Shown one piece after another: positions 20,216 to 29,386 of a DNA stretch of 64,000 nt. The position numbers and the translations under genes are program-made. Every line of letters starts with the position of its first letter. Position 1 is the stretch's first letter. The notes beneath the pieces are model-generated. The model did no database searches and was not told where the DNA came from. It saw nothing but the letters and a program-made list of their open reading frames with translations. Origin of the DNA: Cafeteria roenbergensis (lineage: Eukaryota > Sar > Bigyra > Bicosoecida > Cafeteriaceae); NCBI GenBank assembly GCA_008330645.1, contig VLTN01000022.1, positions 372,001 through 436,000 of the forward strand, written 5' to 3'.

Positions 20216-21235
20216 CTATGGCAGCACGGCCGTGCCTCCAGCGGTTTCTGACTGGAGTGGCGATGGCTGGTCGCACTCGAGGCCCGGGACTGTGAGCACG
20301 CCCGAGTCGGCCTCTGGGGCGGGCGCTGCGAGAATCGCCTGGTCCGATGCGGCTTCGCCAGCAGCAGAGGCCCTGCGCCGCCACTGCAGCCACAGCGTCG
20401 CAGGAACGGACGCAAGAGCAATGGCGATGCAGTAGGCCGCACCGAGCGCCGGCCACGTCCCAGCCGCAGGCTGGATGGCCGCGAAGCAGCATGCGAAGAG
20501 TGATACGGAGGTCGAGCCCAGCACCATTGGCCCGACAGCACCCACCGTCGTGTCCGCGCCCTGCGCGAGATAGACCGACACCATCGTGGTGAGAAATATG
20601 GCCGGGAACGCGGACACCAGCCCGCCCAGCGCCGGCGACGTTCGAGACACGAGCACGGCCGCGAAGATGGACACGCCCGCGCCCATGCCCCTGACAGCAA
20701 GGACGCGGCACGGCACTGGGTTACGGCCGGGGGGCGTGGGCGGCATTTGCCAAGTGGCAGCGACGCCCGCAGCTGCTGTGGCAGCTGTGGTCAGCGCCCC
20801 CGCCACGGTGACGGCCTCGGCCGTCGTCAGAACGAGAGACGTCAGCGCCCACACAGAAGCCGCGGGCAGGGCCCACACGGCCAGCGACAGCGCGGCCAGA
20901 GCGGCAGCGGTCGTCCCAGCAGGCCACGCCTGCGGCAGGCGCGACGGGAGCACTCGCCACGATGCCAGGAGCAGCACATCGCACGCCATCGCCATGGGCA
21001 CCGTGAACATGGCGATTGTGAGGTCGGCCTGCGATGCGGCCGCCGCGGCAATGCCCACTGCTGCCGGTAAGATGGTTGAAGGGGTGGTGCCGATGACTCC
21101 CCCGATCAGGCCGCCGCACCGCTCGATCAGGACGGTCACCGCCGTCGCGGCTAGTCCTGCAAGCAGACCCGAGAGGGCAGCCTGGCCCCACACGCTGCCC
21201 AGGAGCCCTTGCTCGGCAGCGGAGGCGCCGGCCAT
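20216..21235 (-). CDS. multi-pass membrane protein with internally duplicated halves
   Basis: A single exon of 339 residues; I choose the Met at 21235 (MAGASAAEQG) over the upstream one at 21325 because the hydrophobic domain starts just after it. Eight to ten hydrophobic helices are visible. Two Gly/Pro-containing segments look like duplicated half-motifs: GGLIGGVIGTTPSTILPAAV near residue 45 and LGGLVSAFPAIFLTTMVS near residue 220. This layout is typical of small transporters with two inverted halves. The tail is short and hydrophilic. I cannot name the family. It is co-oriented with the small membrane protein gene upstream. Confidence 0.7.
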   Translation of the reverse strand: MAGASAAEQGLLGSVWGQAALSGLLAGLAATAVTVLIERCGGLIGGVIGTTPSTILPAAVGIAAAAASQADLTIAMFTVPMAMACDVLLLASWRVLPSRLPQAWPAGTTAAALAALSLAVWALPAASVWALTSLVLTTAEAVTVAGALTTAATAAAGVAATWQMPPTPPGRNPVPCRVLAVRGMGAGVSIFAAVLVSRTSPALGGLVSAFPAIFLTTMVSVYLAQGADTTVGAVGPMVLGSTSVSLFACCFAAIQPAAGTWPALGAAYCIAIALASVPATLWLQWRRRASAAGEAASDQAILAAPAPEADSGVLTVPGLECDQPSPLQSETAGGTAVLP

Positions 21236-21606
21236 TTCTGACTTGCACTTTGGCCGAGCGCTCCGCACTTGCGCCTGAGGCGTGCCCCCCGAAGCCCTGG
21301 TGCACGACCGCGGCAAGCAAAGCAAAGGCCCGACGGTCCGATGCCCTCCCTACGCTGCGACGTTCGCCGCGCCCGGCGCGTGTGGAGGCAGCCCGGCGGC
21401 CCCATCGGTGCAAGCTCTGTCGAGTGACGTGCGTGTTGCGGCCGCGGCCTCGCTGTGGTCTCGGCCCTTTTCATGGCGCCATTGGCAGCCCACTGGCCGC
21501 AGACCCGATAAAGCACACACACACAAAAACGAAATATTTTCGGACGCAGAACGCACCGAAGCATGTGCAGCCTCGGGTAGCCTTGGGAGTTCGCGCGGAG
21601 CAGCGC
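21236..21606. other. intergenic region with CA/TG tract
   Basis: Lies between two minus-strand genes. On the minus strand a TGTGTGTGTGTGC tract (plus-strand CA run at 21514-21524) falls about 85 nt after the stop of the small membrane protein gene, fitting the 3' pattern seen at several other genes here. The remainder should hold the promoter of the multi-pass membrane protein. Confidence 0.4.
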
Positions 21607-22047
21607 CTAGGCTCGCTCGTCTCCGGGCGCGGCCGCCGTCTGCCGCTCGCTCGCGATGCGGATGCGCTCCCTGAGCGCGTCTAGGCGCTGCCTGTCGATG
21701 GGAGTCGCCGTCTCAGCCTTGGCCGAGCTCTCCAGCTTGGCGAGCGCTTTCGTTTCCTGCGGCGGAAGCACTCTCGCACAAGGGCAACGGGGGGCTTTGT
21801 GGCACTGCGCCTGCACGGCTCGGCTGCGTGGCAGCTCGCCACCGAGCGGCCCTGCCCTCACCAGGGTGCCCGCATTCTTGTCCATCTGCTCGAAGGTCCA
21901 CATCATCAGCCAAACCCCAAACGCCACCGGAATCGAAAAGTACACGAGCTTGGCGATTGGAATCGCCCAGCGCGGAAGCGGCATCCTCGCGCTGTGGATT
22001 CGGCGCTTCAGGCGCTCGTGGCCTTCGGATATGCGCTTCCAGTCCAT
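21607..22047 (-). CDS. small single-pass membrane protein, unknown family
   Basis: Two exons, 22047-21862 and 21756-21607, give 111 residues: a basic N-terminus (MDWKRISEGHERLKRRI), one transmembrane helix around residues 30-52 (IAKLVYFSIPVAFGVWLMMW), and a charged helical tail (RQRLDALRERIRIASERQTA). The 105-bp intron has a GTGAG donor and CCGCAG acceptor, is a multiple of three and has no stop. The layout resembles small mitochondrial inner-membrane assembly factors, but I see no family signature. It shares a divergent 351-bp promoter interval with triosephosphate isomerase. Confidence 0.65.
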   Translation of the reverse strand: MDWKRISEGHERLKRRIHSARMPLPRWAIPIAKLVYFSIPVAFGVWLMMWTFEQMDKNAGTLVRAGPLGGELPRSRAVQAQCHKAPRCPCARVLPPQETKALAKLESSAKAETATPIDRQRLDALRERIRIASERQTAAAPGDERA

Positions 22048-22398
22048 CTCTGCCCCCTGAGCGGAAGAACCCCGCACAGGCTGGGGCCACGGGCGGTGTT
22101 CCGCGGGCTCGTGCTCGCACAGAGCAGAGCCAGCTGGCACCTGCGCGCTGTTCCGCGCCCAGCTGGGCGCCGTTTGTCGGTCGCGCGCGCGTGGTGCGCC
22201 CGAAGCGCCCGCGCCGCGCAGTGTCGCAGCAGGGCCAGGCGCTGCACTTGCTCTCGCGTTGCTTGCGGGCCTCTGGTGGGGCGCCACGGCGCTTGGAGAG
22301 GCAGCAGAGCTGCCCGCTTCCGCGCTGGCCGCCGCAAATCGCGAGCGGGTCACAGCAGCGCAGATGCACTCTCGACCGCTTCGCTGCCGCTGACGACC
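22048..22398. promoter_or_regulatory. bidirectional promoter region, small membrane protein / TPI
   Basis: 351 bp between two divergent start codons. No TATA box is obvious. A GCAAATCGCGAG element lies about 65 bp upstream of the TPI start, loosely like the GCAAATATT seen at a similar distance upstream of ARP2. Confidence 0.4.
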
Positions 22399-23428
22399 AT
22401 GGCTGCCGCCGCACCGAGCTCCCGTCGCCCGTGGGTGGGCGGCAACTGGAAGGCGGTGAGCCCGGGCGCGGCGGTGGCCGGAGCGGAGGACGCGCGGCTC
22501 CCGCAGGCTGCGCTCCTCATGGCTGCTCCGCGACCCTCCGCCCCCGCGCTCTGTTGCGACCTTGCTCGCAGGCCGCGACCAAGGCCACGATCGGCCCCGT
22601 GGTGGAGGCACTGAACAAGTCGGGCGAGGGCTTCGCTGCCGGTGAGCATCGAGGGGTGACTCGCGCGACCTTGGCGCGTCGGCAACCCAGATCTCGCGAG
22701 TCGTGCTGTCCCCGCTTCGCCCTCACTCTGTGCGATGCGCTGCCCCCCTCTCCCATGTTGGGATTCCTTTTTCCGCAGAGGTGGTGATTTTCCCGTCGGC
22801 CATGCACCTCGAGTCGACCAAGGAGGCGCTCAAGGTGGACGCCAAGATCGGCGTGCAGAACATTCACTCGGCGGAAAAGCTCGGCGCCTTCACTGGCGAG
22901 CTCGTTGTGCCCCAGGTGCAGGACATGGGCCTGGAGTGGGTGATGGTGGGCCACTCGGAGCGCCGCCACCTGTTCGGCGAGGCCGACGCCGTCGTGGCCG
23001 AGAAGGCGCGCGTGGCCCTCGCGGCCGGCCTCAAGGTCGTGGTGTGCGTGGGGGAGAAGCTGGACGAGCGCGAGGCAGGCCAGTGCCGCGCCGTGGTTGT
23101 CCGGCAGCTGGACGCAGTGGCGGCCGTGGTGCCCGCCGAGAGCTGGGCCGCCTCCATCGTCGTCGCCTACGAGCCCGTTTGGGCCATCGGCACGGGCAAG
23201 GTGGCCTCAGCAGAGCAGGCGCAGGAGGCGCACAAGGACATCCGCGAGTGGCTCGAGGCGAAGATCGGCGCGGCCGCCTCCGCCGCCTGCCGCATCGTCT
23301 ACGGCGGCTCCGTGAAGCCGGGCAACTGCACGGGACTCGGCGCCCAGCCGGATATCGACGGCTTCCTCGTCGGCGGCGCCGCGCTCAAGCCCGAGTTCGT
23401 GGACATCATTCGCGGCGCACAGGCGTGA
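22399..23428 (+). CDS. TPI: triosephosphate isomerase
   Basis: Three exons (22399-22455, 22572-22641, 22779-23428) encode 258 residues, normal for this enzyme. It interconverts dihydroxyacetone phosphate and glyceraldehyde 3-phosphate in glycolysis. Active-site elements are present: Asn and Lys in GGNWK, His in VMVGHSERRH, Glu in AYEPVWAIGTGK with the flexible loop, and the phosphate-binding YGGSVKPGN and GFLVGGAALK segments. The usually conserved Asn-Gly just after the Lys (NWKxNG) is replaced by Ala-Ala at the first exon junction. I see no clear targeting peptide, so cytosolic location is likely. Introns have GTGAG donors and CGCAG acceptors. Confidence 0.95.
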
Positions 23429-23491
23429 CTCTCTCCTGGCCCTGCGTGCCCCACAGCCCACTGCTGCCCACCACCCAATATGTGCGACTGG

Positions 23492-23578
23492 CTTGCAATG
23501 CGGCGCCAGCAGCGCCGGCGTTTGCAATGCGGCGCCAGCAGCGCCGGCGTTTGCAATGCGGCGCCAGTAGCGCGAGCG
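23492..23578. repeat. 29-bp tandem repeat, about three copies
   Basis: TTGCAATGCGGCGCCAGCAG recurs with a 29-bp period three times just after the TPI stop codon, in the convergent 3' region shared with PAF1. Confidence 0.85.
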
Positions 23579-23681
23579 CCCATCGCCGCTTCTGCCCACG
23601 CTCGCGGCGCTCACACGACTTGACGCACCAACGCAGAGAGATGCACACACCACGCCGCCGCCCATCACGAGCCGCCGCGCC

Positions 23682-25767
23682 TCACGTGCCGTCGTCCTCG
23701 TCCTCGTCGGCGAAGAGCCCGCCCACGTCCGCAGCCAGCGCCCCCGCGGGCCTCGCTGCCGCCGCCGCGCTGCTCGAGCTCTGCTGGTGCGTGCCACCGC
23801 CGGCAGCCGCGGCCGCGGCACCTCCGGCCCCGCCGTACCCGGCTGCGATGTCTGCATCCTCGTCGTCGACGTCATCCCCGTCGTCGACGTCGTCGTCGTC
23901 ATCGTCCGCGACCCGGCGTGACGTTCTGGCAGCCGCTGCCCCGCCAGCGCTCGCAGCGGCGCGCCCAGCCGCCCAGCCCGCCTCCCAGCCCGCGGGCCCC
24001 GCGCCAGCGCTCGCCTGCAGCCGCTCCGCGGCCGCCCTCGCCGCCTCAGAGCGCCTCTGCGCGCGGCGCGCGTGCAGCCCCACCCGCTCCGTATCCGGGT
24101 CGGCTGACCAGAGGGCGAGCGACGCCTCCTCCCTCGCGTCCGCCTCCTCCACCTCGAGCGGTCGCCGCACCACCGCCATGACGTCACCGGGCGTGTGCAC
24201 CCCCTCCGGCCCGGGCCCGCCGGCCGCATTGAGGCGGCGCGGGTGGGCCCGCACGAGCTGCAGGGCCGCCGACACGGGGGCCCACGTGGCGACGCTGTGC
24301 CCGGCGCCGCTCGCCGGCTCGCCCTCCTCGCCGCCGGCTTGAGCGGCAGCCCCGGCAGCGCCGTCCGTTCCGCGGCCGGCGAAGATTGACTCTGCCCCGG
24401 CGATGAAGATATGCTCCTCCGCTGCGGGGAAGGGCGTGGGGCGGCCAATGCATGACTGGCCCAGCAACCACGCCTCGCCTCCGCTCGAGGTCTCCTCGTC
24501 GACGGCGTGCCGCACCATGGCCTGCATCATCAGGCTGTCGCGCGACACGTCCATGCCCCGCAGCGCCCACGCAGGCGCGGCGCGCACCAGCACGGGCCCG
24601 TCGCCCGTGGCCTGCTCCACCCCGCCAGCGGGGTTGGACTCAAAGAAGGCCGCCACCTGACGCTCCTCCCAGCGCGCCGCGTCCGGCAGCAGCGTGGTCA
24701 CCGACACGGCGGTGACCCCCCGCTTGGCCGCCGCCGGGTCCGGGTGCACCGCCTCCCCCAGCCTGCCCTCCGCCGCCAGCCGGTCCCACTCCTCCGCGGC
24801 CTTGAACGTGGCCTCCACCTGGTCGGCGGGAGAGCCGGCCAGCTGCGTCTCCTTGCGCACCTTGGCCAGCTTGGCCAGGAGCGCCCGCTGCGCCACCTCC
24901 GCGGGCTCCGCCTGCTTGTACACGGCGTCCATCATGTTGCTGTGGAACACGGAGGCCTGGTTGATCCAGTCGGTCCAGGCCATCTCGGGCCGCGCTCGGC
25001 CGGCCTGGTCGGCGGGGCGGGCGTGCCGGTCGCTCGTGATCTCGCGGTCCAGGTCGTCGAGCTGCGACTTGGCGGCGTCCACGGCCGCCTGCTGGGCGGC
25101 AGGCAGCTTGCCGCGACCGCCGCCGGACCCGAACAGGCCGACCGGCACTGGGACCACGCTCTCCTCCTCGTCCAGGCAGGCAAGCGGCAGCGGCAGCAGC
25201 GGGTCCGAGTAGAACTGGGGCGCGCGCACGGCCTCCGCGGACGAGCCCGTGAGCACGTTGTACCGGTGCGCGCGGTCGGGCGGGTGCGGGAACCGCACAA
25301 GCTTGGGCTCCGGCGGGATCTCTGGCAGCCTGCGGGCCGCACGCGGAAGCGGGAGGCTCAGGAAGCGCAGCAACCACGTCACGAGGGCCGCTTGCGGAGA
25401 CGGCAAGCGCGCGTGGGCCTGGTGGGCGATCTGGGGGGGGTGGGGAGGGGGGAGGGGGGCGCATGCATCCCCACCAGCCCGGGACGCGCCTCCCGGCCGC
25501 GCAGGCGGGCTGCACGCCGGGGGCGCATCGCGGGCCCAGGCAAGCGGTCCCCGGCTGCCCGCAGCGCAGCTGAGGGTCGCGCGCGGCCCGGCCTCACTTG
25601 TTGTCGAACTCGACGGGGCAGATGAAGACCATCTTTTTGTGCACGAGCTCCTTTTTGCTCTCCTTCTGGATGCGCCGCAGGACATCTTGCCGATGCTGTG
25701 CCACGCGCGCCTTCTTCTGCTCCTTGGTCTCGTCGCGCGGATCGGCGGAGGACGGGCGGTCGTCCAT
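23682..25767 (-). CDS. PAF1: PAF1, subunit of the RNA polymerase II-associated Paf1 complex
   Basis: Exon 1 (25767-25598) encodes MDDRPSSADPRDETKEQKK and a basic helix ending in FICPVEFDN. Exon 2 (25329-23682) continues LPEIPPEPKLVRFPHP. Joined, this reproduces the family's opening signature, equivalent to animal NNTLPDIPFDPKF. The middle holds the family landmarks LLPLPLACLDEEE and MAWTDWINQASVFHSN, and the C-terminus has acidic Asp/Glu runs and Ala-rich disorder typical of PAF1. Total 605 residues. The complex travels with Pol II and promotes histone modification and elongation in the nucleus. The 268-bp intron has a GTGAG donor and CCCGCAG acceptor. It is head-to-head with the coiled-coil/LRR gene. 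Confidence 0.85.
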
Positions 25768-26084
25768 TTCGCCCGCCGCTTGCCAACGAGTGCCCCATGC
25801 CGGGCCGCCGGTTTGGCTCGAGCCGACTTGCGAAAGGCCCGAGTAGTTATGGCAGAGTTGGACGCCCGCCAACTCTGCCCGCAGATTTGGAGCGCACGCT
25901 CTGCCCGTTGCGGCGGAGGGAGGGCGCAAGCCGTTGTTTGCGCTCGGCAGCTCACAGCGCCTGCCAGACCCGCTAGCCCAGCGAGGGGCGCGACAGGTCA
26001 GGTCTGTAGCTGCCCTGCGGCGGTCGTTGCGCAGCCCGCCGCCCGCAAGGGCCCGAGTTGCTGGCACAGCAGGAGAGAGGCGCC
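25768..26084. promoter_or_regulatory. bidirectional promoter region, PAF1 / coiled-coil-LRR gene
   Basis: 317 bp between divergent starts. It contains an imperfect inverted repeat around GGCAGAGTTGG...CCAACTCTGCC (25852-25882), with no other feature seen. Confidence 0.4.
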
Positions 26085-29000
26085 ATGGACCCGATGGCGT
26101 CAACCGGGGGCAGCGCCGCGGGCTCGCGCCTGCGTGCGCCGCCATCGTCGGCAGGTGGCGCGGGCGCTGGGTACGGGGACATGGGCCGCAGCAGCGCGTC
26201 CGCCCTTGGAGCCACTGGCGGCGCAAGCGCGGCGCCGCGCGAATCGCGCGCTGCCGAGGCGTTGCGGATGAAGGACGAGCAAATCCGCGTGCTGCAAGAG
26301 CAGAACTCCCACCTGCTCCGCTCGCTCGACCAGGTCGAGGAGGAAAGCAACCGGCTGCAGCTGGAGAAGCTGGCTGCCGAGGACGAGTCGAGGCGGCTGC
26401 GCGAGCAGAACTACGAGCTGCAGTCGCGCGCTCGAGCGGAGTCGTCCGCGCTCAAGAAGGCGCAGCAGCAGGCGTCTGACCGCGACAGGCAGCTGAAGAT
26501 CCTCACGGACCAGAACGCGGAGCTGCTGCGCCTGCTGGAGGGGGAGGAGAAGGGCGCGGGGGAGCTGGGCAAGGAGAACGGTCGGCTTCGCGAGGAGCTC
26601 GAGTCGCTGCGGTCGCAGTACGACTCGTTGCTGTCGTCCGCCAAGACCCAGGAGGAGCTGGCGGTGCAGGCTGCCCGTGAGGGCAAGCTCCGCGCCGAGG
26701 AGCTGCGCCTGCTGCGCGAGGAGGCCGAGTCGCTGCGGTCGTCGAACATGACGCTGCGGCGCAAGGCGCAGGTGGAGCTGGAGGCGCTGCAGGAGCAGCT
26801 TCGGGTGCGCAAGGAGAAGCAGTACGCGCTGCTGGAGAAGGCGCAGACGGCGGAGGAGGCGCAGCGGCGGGCGCAGGACGAGGCGGCCGCCCTGGAGGAG
26901 CGGCTGCGCGGACTGGCGGGCAAGGTGGTGGAGCTGGAGACGCAGCTGCAGGTGGAGGCCCGCGCCAAGGCGCAGCAGCAGGAGGCGAACAAGGAGCTCG
27001 CGAACGAGGAGGGCAACCTCCGCCGGGCCAACCTGGAGCTGCAGCGCAAGGTGGAGGCCGTGGAGAGCGAGCGCGTGCGCCTGGAGGCAGAGGCCAGGGA
27101 CGCCGGCGAGCAGCTGCGCGAGATGGCCGAGAAGGTGTTCCAGCTCCTCGAGCGCCTCAAGCTGGCCGAGCTGGGCAAGACCAAGGCGGTGGAGGCGGTG
27201 CGGACGCGGGAGGCGGAGCTGGCGGCCCTGCGGAAGAAGGCCGGCCGCCTGGTGAAGGAGAACGGCAAGGAGGGCCAGCTGCGGGTCAAGGCGGAGATGG
27301 CCCTGAAGGAGGTGGCGGACCAGATGCGCGCGCTGCGGCAGCACAACGGCCAGCTCGCCGCCCGCTCCAAGGAGGAGGTGCGCTCCAAGCTGCGGGAGCA
27401 CGAGGAGCGCAAGGGCGCCGAGGACAAGGTGCGCACGCTCAGCGGCCGCCTGACCTTCCTGCTCAACAAGATGCAGGCGGACGAGGAGGGCCGCGTCGCA
27501 CAGCGGGAGGAGATCAAGCGCCTCGAGGCGCAGCTGCGGGCGGCGTCGCAGCGCGCCGAGGAGCTGGCGGAGCAGCTGACGCGCGTCGGGGAGAGCAACA
27601 GGGTGGTGACCCAGGCGCTGCGGGACAAGACGCAGCGCCTGGCCGAGGCGGACGCCGAGCGGGAGGCGCTGCGCTCCAGGCTGGAGGCCGGCGAGGCGGC
27701 GGACAGGGCGGGCGACTGGGGCGCCGACCAAGGAGGCGGCGGCGGCGGCGGCGGGGCAGGCGGAGGAGCCGCGGCGGCGGCGGAGGCGGCTGCCGGCCAG
27801 GCCGAGCCGGACGACGAGGCGGTCAAGGCCTCCGGCGGCAAGGGCCGCTTCTACGTCGAGAGCCAGCGGGGCACCGGCCTGCTGTCGCTGCGGGCGGCGC
27901 GGCCTTCGGGCGGGGAGCTGCTCCGCCGCCTTGGCCTGAACGAGTGGCTGCGGCGCGCCCAGCGCAGCGGCGCGTTCAAGGAGCGCGCCGTGGAGCGCAT
28001 TGCCAACATGGCGGGACTGCTGCTGGTGGCGGAGGAGGAGGCGGCCGCCGCCGCCGACGGGCGGGCTGGCGCGCTGGAGGACGCCAGGCAGGCCTCAGAG
28101 GCGTCCCTGCGGGCGCAGCGCCGGCTGTCGGACGAGGAGGAGGCGCGGCGCCGAACGCTGCTCCGCTACGTGCACGCGGTGAGAGAGGCCGCCGCTGCCA
28201 CCGGGGACGGCGGCGCGGTGCTGCTGCCGGAGAGCTTCCTGGGCGACGAGGAGGCGCACGCCATGGCCGCGGCGCTGCGCGGGGCGGGCGCGGCGGTGAA
28301 GGAGCTGGGCCTCGGCGGGAACGACATCGGCGACGAGGGGGCGAGGGCGCTGGCGGCGCTGCTGGCCGCCGACGGGTGCCGCCTTCGCAGCGTGGACCTG
28401 CGGGGCAACCGCATCGGGCGCGAGGGGGTGACGGCCCTGGCCGAGGCGCTGGAGCGCCGCCGCGACGTGCGCCACGTGTACGTGCACGCCGGGGGGAAGA
28501 TCGAGGCCCTGGCCGCCACCGAGGGCTCCGCCCAGCAGGGCGACGGCGCGGACGCAGTGGTCACCGTCGACACGGTGTGCGTGGTGGACGTGCGCGAGAA
28601 CAGCCCCGGCAGGCCGGGCGCCGACGCCCCCTCCGCCCCCGCCACATCGGGGCTGGACCACCAGCCCCCCGGAAGGTCGCTGGCGGCGGGGGAGGCCTCC
28701 ACCGCCTCCGCCGGCCTCGGCCCGGGAGTCTTCACGGCCAGCGGCGCGGTGGCCGGCACCGCCAGCGGGCCGCCGCGCTCGGGCAGCTCTCGCGCCGGCA
28801 GAGCCGGGGCATCCTCCGCCAGCCGCCGCGGCCGCGGTCAGGCTGGCTCCGCCACCGCGGCGGCGCCGGCCGGCCGGTCACGAGCGAGGCCCACCTCGCG
28901 CGGCGGCGCCGCCGCCGCCCAGTCCGCGGTGGACGCCGACTCGAAGATGCTGGAGCGCGAGGCCGGCTGGCAGGGCCGCGCTGGCGGCATGGACATCGTG

Positions 29001-29093
29001 CCGGATGACGTCAGGCGCGCGCTCGGCCAGGTGCCGGAGATCGGGGCCAAGGCTGCCTCCAGCTCCGCCGACAAGCTCCCCCCGCTGCGCTAG
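26085..29093 (+). CDS. long coiled-coil protein with C-terminal leucine-rich repeats
   Basis: A single exon of 1002 residues; start at MDPMAS (26085), with an in-frame ATG nine codons upstream as an alternative. Residues ~60-545 form an almost continuous Glu/Lys/Arg/Leu-rich coiled coil. After a Gly/Ala linker, a conserved-looking block (GRFYVESQRGTGLLSLRAA and LGLNEWLRRAQRSGAFKERA) leads to two RI-type leucine-rich repeats near residues 735-790 (VKELGLGGNDIGDEGARAL and LRSVDLRGNRIGREGVTAL). The tail is disordered and rich in Ser/Gly/Arg. This layout occurs in centriolar, axonemal and linker proteins of protists, so a cytoskeletal scaffold role is inferred. I cannot assign a named family. Confidence 0.75.
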   Translation: MDPMASTGGSAAGSRLRAPPSSAGGAGAGYGDMGRSSASALGATGGASAAPRESRAAEALRMKDEQIRVLQEQNSHLLRSLDQVEEESNRLQLEKLAAEDESRRLREQNYELQSRARAESSALKKAQQQASDRDRQLKILTDQNAELLRLLEGEEKGAGELGKENGRLREELESLRSQYDSLLSSAKTQEELAVQAAREGKLRAEELRLLREEAESLRSSNMTLRRKAQVELEALQEQLRVRKEKQYALLEKAQTAEEAQRRAQDEAAALEERLRGLAGKVVELETQLQVEARAKAQQQEANKELANEEGNLRRANLELQRKVEAVESERVRLEAEARDAGEQLREMAEKVFQLLERLKLAELGKTKAVEAVRTREAELAALRKKAGRLVKENGKEGQLRVKAEMALKEVADQMRALRQHNGQLAARSKEEVRSKLREHEERKGAEDKVRTLSGRLTFLLNKMQADEEGRVAQREEIKRLEAQLRAASQRAEELAEQLTRVGESNRVVTQALRDKTQRLAEADAEREALRSRLEAGEAADRAGDWGADQGGGGGGGGAGGGAAAAAEAAAGQAEPDDEAVKASGGKGRFYVESQRGTGLLSLRAARPSGGELLRRLGLNEWLRRAQRSGAFKERAVERIANMAGLLLVAEEEAAAAADGRAGALEDARQASEASLRAQRRLSDEEEARRRTLLRYVHAVREAAAATGDGGAVLLPESFLGDEEAHAMAAALRGAGAAVKELGLGGNDIGDEGARALAALLAADGCRLRSVDLRGNRIGREGVTALAEALERRRDVRHVYVHAGGKIEALAATEGSAQQGDGADAVVTVDTVCVVDVRENSPGRPGADAPSAPATSGLDHQPPGRSLAAGEASTASAGLGPGVFTASGAVAGTASGPPRSGSSRAGRAGASSASRRGRGQAGSATAAAPAGRSRARPTSRGGAAAAQSAVDADSKMLEREAGWQGRAGGMDIVPDDVRRALGQVPEIGAKAASSSADKLPPLR

Positions 29094-29386
29094 ACTTGCT
29101 GCTTGCGCGCGCCGACTCGCGCGCGAGTGTTCGTGGTGCTCTGTGCAAATGCTGCCCGGCCTCCGGCTCGCGCCGGCCCGCTGCAACAACAATTCACGGC
29201 TGCCCTTGGTGCGCGATCCGCGCGCCAGTCCGACGCCGCGGCCCGTCCCGCCCCTCGCCCCCCTCAACCCACACACGCGCAAAAACACCCACCACCGCCC
29301 CCAGCTTTCACACGCGCAACTGCAATGAGCATGCGCGACAGACACGCACTGCTTTTGGAGAGCTCCCGGGGCCACGCTGCCCGACA

